NCBI GenBank assembly: GCA_035647175.1
Contig: DASRNX010000033.1
Coordinates: forward strand, 1-11,989
Direction: 5' to 3'
Length of the DNA: 11,989 bases
Source: UBA3941 sp035647175
Lineage (GTDB): Bacteria; Bacillota; Clostridia; Caldicoprobacterales; UBA3941
A program made the translations under genes and the position numbers. Below the pieces are notes generated by a model that saw only the letters and a list, made by a program, of their open reading frames with translations, was not told the DNA's origin and made no database searches. Shown here one piece after another: positions 5,970 through 11,989 of the stretch (positions are counted from its first letter, which is position 1; every line of letters starts with the position of its first letter).

Positions 5970-6524
5970 ATGTCAGAACAGATAAAACAAATCGCTATGA
6001 GAATAAAAGAATTGCGGGTAATACATGACCTGACACAGCAGGAATTGGCTGAGCATTTAAGCCTTGATGTTGAGACATACCGCTGTTATGAAGATGGTGC
6101 CACGGATATTCCTGTAAGTATCCTATACGGCATCGCAAATCGCTTCAATGTTGAGCTTACCGCTATTTTGACCGGTGACGAACCTAAATTAAGACTATAT
6201 TCCCTGGTCCGCAAGGGTAAGGGCATCAAAGTTAACAGGCGCAAAGAATACGGCTATCAAAGCCTGGCCTACAACTTTGTGCATAAAAAAGCAGAACCTT
6301 TTTTGGTAACCGTCAAACCCGATTCGGAGGATACACCCATTGCTCAAAATTCCCATCTGGGTCAAGAGTTTAACTATGTGCTTGAGGGCACCCTTAAGAT
6401 CAGCATAGACGGCCATGAGTTGGTCTTGGAAGAAGGCGATTGCGTTTTCTATGACTCCAACAGCAAACATGGAATGAAGGCTTTGAACGACAAACCTGCT
6501 AAATTTCTCGCAGTCATCATGTAA
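5970..6524 (+). CDS. XRE-family transcriptional regulator with C-terminal cupin domain
   Basis: This 184-aa DNA-binding protein carries an N-terminal helix-turn-helix (about 8-65; LTQQELAEHLSLDVETYRCYE includes the recognition helix) joined to a cupin_2 domain (about 108-182). The linker, with RKGKG and RKEYGYQSLAYNF, is typical of this architecture. In the cupin, His129, Glu133 and His167 (in SHLGQEFNYVLEG and SNSKHGM) are likely metal ligands or pocket residues, so the domain may bind a small-molecule effector. The ATG follows GGGGGAG by about 5 nt. The acyl-CoA synthetase starts 16 bp downstream in the same operon. Regulators of this type often sit beside AMP-forming CoA ligases, so control of that ligase or of the operon itself is likely. 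The ligand is unknown; an acid substrate or acyl-CoA product would be the first guess. Confidence 0.92.
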   Translation: MSEQIKQIAMRIKELRVIHDLTQQELAEHLSLDVETYRCYEDGATDIPVSILYGIANRFNVELTAILTGDEPKLRLYSLVRKGKGIKVNRRKEYGYQSLAYNFVHKKAEPFLVTVKPDSEDTPIAQNSHLGQEFNYVLEGTLKISIDGHELVLEEGDCVFYDSNSKHGMKALNDKPAKFLAVIM

Positions 6525-6540
6525 AGGAGGACCTGTTCCC

Positions 6541-8190
6541 ATGCTAAAGCATTTTGTAAAGGATGAATTCAATTCTTACGAGGATTTTTGGAATAAGTTT
6601 AATGTAGAGGTACCGGATAACTTTAACTTTGCCTATGATGTCGCGGATCGTCTGGCCCAAATTAAACCGGACAAGCCCGCCATAGTATGGTACGGCGACA
6701 ATGGAGAAACCAAGATCTTTAGCTTTAAAGACCTTAAGTATTACAGCGACAAAGCCGCCAATTTCTTTATGGATTCGGGCATAAAAAAGGGAGATCCCGT
6801 TATGCTCATCCTCAAACGAAGATATGAATTTTGGTTCTGTCTTTTGGCCCTACATAAACTGGGTGCCATATGCATCCCAGCCACCCATCTCCTGACCGGT
6901 AATGATATAGTCTATAGAAATAACGCCGCCTCCGTAAAGATGATAGTATCCGTCAGCGAAGATGATGTGATAAATCATATTGAAGCATCTGAGGAGAAAT
7001 CCCCCTCCCTGGTAACCAAGGTTTCAGTAGGCGGCACATATGAGGGTTGGCTGGATTTTGATTCGGGGATGAAAAACGCCAGCGAGGTATTTCATAGACC
7101 CCAAGGGGAAGCGGGAACCAGTAACGGGGATATCTCACTCTTGTACTTTACCTCGGGGACTACCGGTTATCCGAAGATGGTTCAACACAACTTCACATAC
7201 CCGCTGGGACATATTTTAACCGCTAAGTATTGGCAATACGTCATAGACGGCGGTCTCCATCTAACCATTGCCGATACAGGATGGGCCAAGGCTATGTGGG
7301 GCAAGATCTATGGTCAATGGATCGGCGGCAGCGCCATATTTGTATACGATTTTGAAAGATTTAATCCCCATAAGATGCTGGAGACCATAGAGAAATTTAA
7401 GGTAACAACCTTTTGCGCTCCTCCTACCATGTATAGATTCCTCATAAAAGAGGATATCTCCAAGTACAATTTAGAATCCCTAAAATATTGCGTGGTAGCC
7501 GGTGAGCCCCTCAATCCCGAGGTATATCACCAATTCTACAATGCCACGGGAATCAGACTTATGGAAGGTTACGGACAAACGGAATTGACCATCACTTTAG
7601 CTACATTCCCCTGGATGAAGCCAAAGCCGGGTTCCATGGGCAAGCCTTCCCCGGGATACGACGTGGATATAATAGATGAGGAAGGCCAATCCTGCGGTAT
7701 AGGTGAGGAAGGCCAAATTATCATCCGTACGGATAAGCGAAAGCCTGTCGGTATGTTCGACGGTTACTATAGGGACGAGGCAAAAACCCATGAGGTATGG
7801 AGGGACGGTATCTATTATACGGGGGATATGGCATGGCGTGATGAGGACGGTTATTATTGGTTTGTGGGCAGAGCCGATGATGTAATCAAGAGCTCCGGAT
7901 ATAAGATCGGACCCTTCGAGGTGGAGAGCGCCCTCATAGAGCATCCCGCCGTATTGGAATGTGCCATCACGGCAGTCCCCGATGAGATTCGCGGCCAAGT
8001 GGTAAAGGCAACTGTGGTTCTGGCCAAGGGCTATACGGCAAGTGATGATCTTAAAAAGGAGCTTCAGGATCATGTGAAAAGGGTGACTGCACCCTACAAG
8101 TATCCACGGATTATCGATTTCGTCAAGGAGCTTCCAAAGACCATAAGCGGAAAGATCCGCAGGGTGGAGATTAGAGAACAGGATAATTGA
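6541..8190 (+). CDS. AMP-forming acyl-CoA synthetase (acetyl/medium-chain ACS-like)
   Basis: Activates a carboxylic acid to its CoA thioester by way of an acyl-adenylate, using ATP and CoA, in the cytosol. At 549 aa it has the normal two-domain length of the ANL superfamily. Visible motifs: phosphate-binding loop YFTSGTTGYPKMVQHN from about 202; GEPLNP near 321; YGQTE at 344-348; TGD at 427-429; hinge and CoA-binding segment RADDVIKSSGYKIGP from 444; catalytic C-terminal Lys538 in PKTISGKIRR. The sequence resembles medium-chain and xenobiotic ligases (ACSM type) more than classical Acs, since it lacks the long N-terminal extension of Acs (about 650 aa). AGGAGG lies 10 nt before the ATG. It is co-transcribed with the XRE-cupin regulator and followed by a strong terminator. 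Chain-length preference (acetate, butyrate, branched or aromatic acid) cannot be decided from sequence. Confidence 0.93.
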   Translation: MLKHFVKDEFNSYEDFWNKFNVEVPDNFNFAYDVADRLAQIKPDKPAIVWYGDNGETKIFSFKDLKYYSDKAANFFMDSGIKKGDPVMLILKRRYEFWFCLLALHKLGAICIPATHLLTGNDIVYRNNAASVKMIVSVSEDDVINHIEASEEKSPSLVTKVSVGGTYEGWLDFDSGMKNASEVFHRPQGEAGTSNGDISLLYFTSGTTGYPKMVQHNFTYPLGHILTAKYWQYVIDGGLHLTIADTGWAKAMWGKIYGQWIGGSAIFVYDFERFNPHKMLETIEKFKVTTFCAPPTMYRFLIKEDISKYNLESLKYCVVAGEPLNPEVYHQFYNATGIRLMEGYGQTELTITLATFPWMKPKPGSMGKPSPGYDVDIIDEEGQSCGIGEEGQIIIRTDKRKPVGMFDGYYRDEAKTHEVWRDGIYYTGDMAWRDEDGYYWFVGRADDVIKSSGYKIGPFEVESALIEHPAVLECAITAVPDEIRGQVVKATVVLAKGYTASDDLKKELQDHVKRVTAPYKYPRIIDFVKELPKTISGKIRRVEIREQDN

Positions 8191-8282
8191 GTCCCATTGA
8201 ACCATTACATGAAATAGGTGTTCAATAGCCGTTGCTGATATATGTACACTTCGGAAAAATCAATATTCGGTATAAGAAATAT

Positions 8283-8317
8283 AAGCGAGGAACTGCTCGG
8301 TCAGTTCCTCGCTTTTT
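8283..8317 (+). terminator. Strong intrinsic terminator after the acyl-CoA synthetase
   Basis: GCGAGGAACTG (8285-8295) pairs perfectly with CAGTTCCTCGC (8302-8312) around a six-base loop and is followed at once by TTTTT. Flanking AA and TT pairs extend the stem to 13 bp. It lies about 95 bp after the synthetase stop. On the opposite strand the same stem is followed by TTATATTTC, so it may also end transcription of the leftward kinase/HD-GYP operon, less efficiently. Confidence 0.9.
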
Positions 8318-8465
8318 GTACAAGCACCACGAATCCAATATTCCGTAAATTACCTTTATCCCCTAGACTGGCTTTTCTGATAACAAATAGGCTGCCTTGT
8401 ATCGTCCCATAAAAACCTTTCGTGTCGGGTTTCAGCAAAAACCTATCCCGCCGGTATCTTTCCAC
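8301..8465 (-). CDS. Possible small protein downstream of the HD-GYP gene (doubtful)
   Basis: A minus-strand frame is open from GTC at 8498, right after an in-frame TAG, to TGA at 8303-8301. The only plausible start is GTG at 8465-8463, with AGGAG about 13 nt upstream, giving 54 aa. The product begins VERYRRDRF: basic at the N-terminus, with a hydrophobic stretch (IGFVVLV) near the end. It lies on the same strand as the HD-GYP gene, 50 bp after its stop, and its stop codon falls inside the terminator hairpin. I do not recognise it. Weak start evidence and lack of ATG make chance or a decayed sequence at least as likely. Confidence 0.22.
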   Translation of the reverse strand: MERYRRDRFLLKPDTKGFYGTIQGSLFVIRKASLGDKGNLRNIGFVVLVQKARN

Positions 8466-8514
8466 ATTGGTAAGGGGTCTCCTGCCTGTAAAGGTGACCT
8501 AACACGTCGGATGC

Positions 8515-9585
8515 TTATTTCCATGGATTAAATTCTCCTGTTTCAATGAGATCCAAAACTACGTCAACAACGTTGGCATCATATTTTATGCCTCTGCCCC
8601 GGCTTAATTCCCTTATAACTTTATCCTTGGTCCTGGCGGCTCTGTAGGGCCTGAGGGTGGACATGGCTTCTGCCACATCGCAAACAGTAATTATACGTAC
8701 ATTTATGCTGATCTGGCAACCCGAAAGCCCACTGGGGTATCCACTCCCATCCAGCTTCTCATGGTGATTGAGCACAATATCCCTTATATTCCACGGCAGT
8801 TCGGCATCGCTTAATATTTCAAAGCCGATGCGCGGATGTTCCCTGATCAGGGTTAATTCCGTATCCGTCAACGGCGGCATCTTATTTAGTATTTGGGTAG
8901 GTATACCTATCTTTCCGACATCATGCAATAACCCGCCTATATACAGTTCATTTATATCGTCCTGTCCAAGTCCCATCCGTCGCCCCACTATTGCAGCCAA
9001 TTTGGCAACCCTCTCCTGATGACCGGCAGTATACGCATCCCTAAACCCCAAGGTACGGCATACGGTTTTGGTCAGGTCGAAGAAGGCCTTCTCAAGGATT
9101 CTTTTGGTTCTCTCATTATCCTCCCTTATCTTCCGTTCCATGCCGTGCTTGTAAAGGGCAATTTCTATCACCATATTGAGTTCCCTAGGATTTATGGGCT
9201 TTAGGATATACCCAAAGGGTTCGGTAATCTTGGCTCTCCCCAGGGTATCGTCGTCCGCATGGGAAGTGATATATACAAGGGGTAAATCGAATTCCTTGTG
9301 AACGACTTGGGCTACCTCAATACCGTCCAAACTCCCCCCTAGTTGAATGTCCATTAGAATAAGGTCAGGATTTTGGAGGGAGATTTTATCCAGAGCCTTT
9401 TCCCCTGTGGATTCGATTCCGACTACCCTATACCCCTGACCCATCAGCATCTTTTGAAGAAGATTTGCCGTTATTGGCTCGTCTTCTACGATAAGGATGT
9501 TTGCCTTTTTTTTCGCAGATATCTCAGCCTCGCTTATGCTATTATCCCATAAATCTCTAGTACGTCCACTTCGTATTATATTCAT
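8515..9585 (-). CDS. Response regulator with HD-GYP cyclic-di-GMP phosphodiesterase domain
   Basis: A 356-aa protein: CheY-like receiver (about 28-145; acidic pocket ED at 34-35, phospho-acceptor Asp79 in LILMDIQLGG, Lys129 in ILKPINP) joined through a helical linker to an HD-GYP domain (about 165-350). The metal and catalytic motifs are intact: HD at 221-222 in HDVGKIGIP, and HHEKLDGSGYP at 274-284 with the GYP at 282-284. CDVAEAMSTLRPYR continues the family pattern. Intact motifs predict hydrolysis of cyclic-di-GMP when the receiver is phosphorylated. The start at 9585 is preferred: GGAGG at 9591-9595 lies 5 nt upstream, whereas the ATG at 9597, four codons earlier, has no SD. The gene follows the hybrid kinase by 62 bp on the same strand, so the two are likely one operon and signalling pair. 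Confidence 0.94.
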   Translation of the reverse strand: MNIIRSGRTRDLWDNSISEAEISAKKKANILIVEDEPITANLLQKMLMGQGYRVVGIESTGEKALDKISLQNPDLILMDIQLGGSLDGIEVAQVVHKEFDLPLVYITSHADDDTLGRAKITEPFGYILKPINPRELNMVIEIALYKHGMERKIREDNERTKRILEKAFFDLTKTVCRTLGFRDAYTAGHQERVAKLAAIVGRRMGLGQDDINELYIGGLLHDVGKIGIPTQILNKMPPLTDTELTLIREHPRIGFEILSDAELPWNIRDIVLNHHEKLDGSGYPSGLSGCQISINVRIITVCDVAEAMSTLRPYRAARTKDKVIRELSRGRGIKYDANVVDVVLDLIETGEFNPWK

Positions 9586-9590
9586 CGTAC

Positions 9591-9595
9591 CCTCC
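9591..9595 (-). promoter_or_regulatory. Ribosome binding site deciding the HD-GYP regulator start
   Basis: GGAGG on the minus strand stands 5 nt before the ATG at 9585-9583. The longer reading frame would start at 9597, which would place this SD inside the coding region and leave nothing SD-like upstream. The shorter start is therefore better supported. Confidence 0.75.
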
Positions 9596-9647
9596 ATGCT
9601 AATGTGCTGATATTGTTTATGTTACGGGAAAGATTAATTGCTACAGA

Positions 9648-11882
9648 TCACCCATCTTCCAGGTATATTCTAATTCTATCCATCTCGTTGCGTAACTCGT
9701 CCAATATCCCCATAGCCCCTTCTGTCCTGCCCTCAGAAGCTAAACCCCCAAGCTGGGTGAGGAGTTCCACAGCGTGATGGGCACCGAAATTTGAAACCGC
9801 ACCCCTCATACCATGGGCACTTTTCTCCAACTTCTTCGGATCACGTTGGCTTATTGCGTTGGCTATCTCTTCAAGGTTTTTAGGATAGCTGTCTATAAGT
9901 GTCCTAATAAGTTCCTTAACGAATTTTTCGTCATGCCCAGTAGTCAGATTGAGCCCTGACAGATCGACGGGAATTTTAGGTTTTGAAAACCTATCCAGAA
10001 TATCGTAGAGCACCTCCGGATTTAAGGGTTTGGATACATACCCATCCATTCCGGCATCAATACACTTCTCCCTGTCACCCTTCATCGCATATGCGGTCAT
10101 AGCTATGATGGGTATATGATTGCCCGTAATCTGTTCCATTTCCCTAATCCTGCGGGTGGCCTCCAATCCGTTCATCTCCGGCATCTGAACATCCATTAAG
10201 ATCATATCAAATTCAATACCGTCCCTTATGGTCTCTATTGCCTCGAGGCCATTAGATACCGATATTGCGCTATAACCTCTTTTTTCAAGTAGGGCGGTAG
10301 CTAGCTTTTGATTTATTATATTATCTTCGGCGATTAGCACCCTACCTAGCCCATGCCGTCTCCCCTTTTGATCTTCCCTAAAAACGGCGATTGATCCATC
10401 GGTCTCTTTATGGGCTGTATGTTTATGATGTATAGTTTTAGATATAGCATCAAGTAGCTCCTCTTCCCCAATAGGCTTAATTAGGTACGCCTCGATACCC
10501 ATTTCCTTGCACTTGGTCATACCATCCTTTATCTCCATGGAAGTGAGCATCATGATGGTGGTGTCCTTTAGGCCTGTGTGATTTTTTATATGTTCTGCCA
10601 CCTCAAATCCAGTCATCCCGGGCATATGCCCGTCCAATAAAATTATATCAATGGGTATATTATCTTCTAAATATTCGGTCATCAATTGGATTGCTGTCAC
10701 CCCGTCACAGGCTGAGGCTACATAGGCGCCCCTTCGCTTTAGTATTTTCTCCAATATTATACGATTGGCCCTATTATCATCGACTACTAAAATCCGAAGG
10801 CACGATATGTCTACCATACTATCGGGGTCAGCAATCATCTGTTCACCCTTTGCAAAATAGGCGGTAAAGGTAAAGATACTGCCCTCCCCTACCCGGCTTT
10901 TGACATCCATTCGGCCGCCCATCATTTCCACCAACTGTTTGGCTATGGACAATCCAAGCCCAGTTCCCCCGTATTTACGAGTATGGGTATCTTCTAATTG
11001 GCTGAAACTTTGAAAAAGCCTGTCCATCTTATCTCCCGGTATACCTATTCCCGTGTCCCTTATTTCAAAGCTGAGCATAACGGATGTATCCAGCTCTTTA
11101 ACCATATTTATATCCAGGCTAATCTCCCCTGTATCGGTAAATTTTACCGAGTTGCCCAACAAGTTATACAAAACCTGTTGGAGTCTGACCCCATCTCCAA
11201 CTAGGTTCAAGGGAACATCCGGATCAATGTAATACATGAGTTCCAAATTCTTTTCATGTGCCCTCAGGGCCAAGGTATCACATACCTTACCAACTATTTC
11301 ATTGAGAGCAAAGGGGGAATTATCCATTTCCAGCCTGCCGGCCTCTATTTTTGAAAAATCCAGAATATCATTTATGATTTGTAGTAGGGACAACGCCGAT
11401 TCCTTGGCCATGGTAATATATTCCCATTGTTCGTTGTTCAGTTCTGTAGAAAGTGCCAGCTCGGTCATACCTAAAACTCCATTCATAGGAGTCCTAATCT
11501 CATGACTCATCCTCGCTAGAAATTCTCCTTTAGCCCGATTGGCTGTTTCCGCCTCGTCCTTGGCATCTCTAAGCTCATCCATCATTTTACTTCTCTCGGT
11601 AATATCCCGGATTACGCTAAGAAGCAACCTTTTGTTATCTATAGTTACGCCCTGGGAACTCACTTCCACCCGAAAAGAGCTGCCGTCTTTTCGGGCATGA
11701 ACGCCTTCAAAAAGAATGCCTGTATCCCCGGCCATCGCCATCTGGTTCTCCACCAGAGCATTTTCATCCCCACCCCTTAGCCTAAATATACTCATGGAAA
11801 GGAGCTCCTCCCTAGAATATCCGTAGGCCTTTACCGCTGCTTCGTTTGCCTCTATAATCCTTCCGTCCATTTGTATAAACAT
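9648..11882 (-). CDS. PAS-containing hybrid sensor histidine kinase with two receivers and HPt domain
   Basis: At 744 aa this is a BarA/GacS-type hybrid kinase without membrane segments. Order: PAS (1-96, ending VIRDITER), helical linker, HisKA with phospho-His127 in FLARMSHEIRTPMNG, HATPase (N-box NLLGNSVKF near 240, DTGIGIP at 276-282, KYGGTGLGLS at 303-312), receiver 1 (about 362-482, Asp417), receiver 2 (about 513-632, Asp564, Lys618), and HPt (about 640-740, His690 in SAHGMRGAVSNFGA). All phosphotransfer residues are present, so a His-Asp-His relay is plausible, with the downstream HD-GYP regulator as target. The start is odd: ATG at 11882 overlaps the stop of a preceding PAS fragment (TAATG), no in-frame start lies upstream before a TAA at 11919-11921, and its own PAS begins at the first beta strand without the normal N-terminal cap. 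It may be a coupled second cistron or the downstream half of a frameshifted gene. Confidence 0.9.
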   Translation of the reverse strand: MFIQMDGRIIEANEAAVKAYGYSREELLSMSIFRLRGGDENALVENQMAMAGDTGILFEGVHARKDGSSFRVEVSSQGVTIDNKRLLLSVIRDITERSKMMDELRDAKDEAETANRAKGEFLARMSHEIRTPMNGVLGMTELALSTELNNEQWEYITMAKESALSLLQIINDILDFSKIEAGRLEMDNSPFALNEIVGKVCDTLALRAHEKNLELMYYIDPDVPLNLVGDGVRLQQVLYNLLGNSVKFTDTGEISLDINMVKELDTSVMLSFEIRDTGIGIPGDKMDRLFQSFSQLEDTHTRKYGGTGLGLSIAKQLVEMMGGRMDVKSRVGEGSIFTFTAYFAKGEQMIADPDSMVDISCLRILVVDDNRANRIILEKILKRRGAYVASACDGVTAIQLMTEYLEDNIPIDIILLDGHMPGMTGFEVAEHIKNHTGLKDTTIMMLTSMEIKDGMTKCKEMGIEAYLIKPIGEEELLDAISKTIHHKHTAHKETDGSIAVFREDQKGRRHGLGRVLIAEDNIINQKLATALLEKRGYSAISVSNGLEAIETIRDGIEFDMILMDVQMPEMNGLEATRRIREMEQITGNHIPIIAMTAYAMKGDREKCIDAGMDGYVSKPLNPEVLYDILDRFSKPKIPVDLSGLNLTTGHDEKFVKELIRTLIDSYPKNLEEIANAISQRDPKKLEKSAHGMRGAVSNFGAHHAVELLTQLGGLASEGRTEGAMGILDELRNEMDRIRIYLEDG

Positions 11883-11989
11883 TATACGGATTGATCCTTG
11901 CCCAGTATATCCCCTTCTTTAATCCCGGTTAAATGGCCCATGGCGTGATTCCATGTCAAAACGCGGTCGTGGTTGTCCACGACAAAGGT
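11882..11989 (-). CDS. C-terminal end of an upstream PAS-domain gene (partial, possibly disrupted)
   Basis: The minus-strand frame entering at the right edge encodes 35 residues and stops at TAA (11884-11882). It begins TFVVDNHDRVLTWNHAMGHL and continues TGIKEGDILGK, the first half of a PAS fold (beta strands plus the WN-LTG-LGK pattern). A PAS domain normally runs some 60 residues further, so the protein ends mid-domain. Its stop overlaps the ATG of the hybrid kinase by one base. Either a deletion or frameshift joined two PAS repeats out of frame, or a truncated PAS protein is translated ahead of the kinase. The rest of the gene is outside the window. Confidence 0.65.
   Translation of the reverse strand, partial: TFVVDNHDRVLTWNHAMGHLTGIKEGDILGKDQSV

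Larger units (their letters stand above)
8191..8514. other. Convergent intergenic region
   Basis: This 324-bp region separates the acyl-CoA synthetase from the oppositely oriented HD-GYP gene. It holds an inverted repeat, ATTGAAC (8196-8202) with GTTCAAT (8220-8226), a strong terminator (8283-8317), and a minus-strand open frame (8301-8498) described separately. GGTC at 8477-8480 and GACC at 8496-8499 begin another short dyad (GGTCTCC with GGTGACC, one mismatch). I see no tRNA or known RNA signature. Confidence 0.5.

Noticed and set aside
6195..6572. 125-codon minus-strand frame across the XRE-cupin gene and ligase start
   Set aside because: Antisense to two well-supported genes; no ribosome binding site and no recognisable domain.
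7597..8205. 202-codon minus-strand open frame opposite the acyl-CoA synthetase
   Set aside because: It lies wholly antisense to a clearly coding gene with conserved motifs, has no SD, and its product shows no recognisable domain pattern. It is a shadow of the real gene.
8318..8514. Possible cyclic-di-GMP riboswitch or other structured RNA near the HD-GYP gene
   Set aside because: The region lies 3' of the HD-GYP gene, not upstream of any gene, and I see none of the conserved GEMM core elements.

Overview
The window looks like the chromosome of an anaerobic Bacillota, probably Clostridia-like. The evidence is indirect: strong purine-rich Shine-Dalgarno (SD) sequences (AGGAGG, GGGGGAG), frequent AGG/AGA Arg and ATA Ile codons at moderate GC, a DUF4080 radical SAM protein, an XRE-cupin regulator paired with an acyl-CoA synthetase, and a large hybrid kinase next to an HD-GYP response regulator. 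There is no ribosomal marker, so this assignment is inference. I found no tRNA, rRNA, CRISPR array, insertion sequence or phage gene.

Layout. (1) Positions 138-5310 are on the minus strand: a UPF0104/YbhN-type membrane protein, a 206-bp gap with promoter-like and operator-like sequence, then three overlapping genes. These are zwf (glucose-6-phosphate dehydrogenase), a cyclase-family metal hydrolase, and a cobalamin-binding-type radical SAM protein of the DUF4080 family. The run ends in a clear intrinsic terminator at 138-167. (2) Positions 5311-5840 hold a divergent intergenic region and an orphan 58-codon coiled-coil gene on the plus strand, too short for most gene callers, closed by a UUCG-capped hairpin. 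(3) Positions 5842-8317 are a compact plus-strand operon: a good sigma-A-type promoter, a roughly 93-nt structured leader, an XRE-cupin regulator, an AMP-forming acyl-CoA synthetase, and a strong terminator. (4) Positions 8515-11989 are on the minus strand: a PAS/HisKA/HATPase/REC/REC/HPt hybrid kinase followed by a REC-HD-GYP regulator, probably one phosphorelay leading to cyclic-di-GMP hydrolysis.

How the genes fit together. zwf feeds the oxidative pentose phosphate route and makes reduced cofactor; the two coupled downstream genes have unknown substrates. The XRE-cupin protein probably controls the CoA ligase beside it, perhaps by binding a small molecule in the cupin. The kinase carries all the modules for a multi-step relay, and the adjacent HD-GYP regulator has a receiver that could accept the phosphate.

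The most notable irregularity is at the right edge. A first PAS domain stops after about its first half, and its stop codon overlaps (TAATG) the ATG of the kinase, whose own PAS lacks its N-terminal cap. This looks like an out-of-frame fusion or deletion between two PAS repeats, or a translationally coupled split kinase. I saw no clear undescribed defence, mobile or biosynthetic system. The better leads are the split kinase, the 58-aa orphan, the structured leader and several well-formed dyads.
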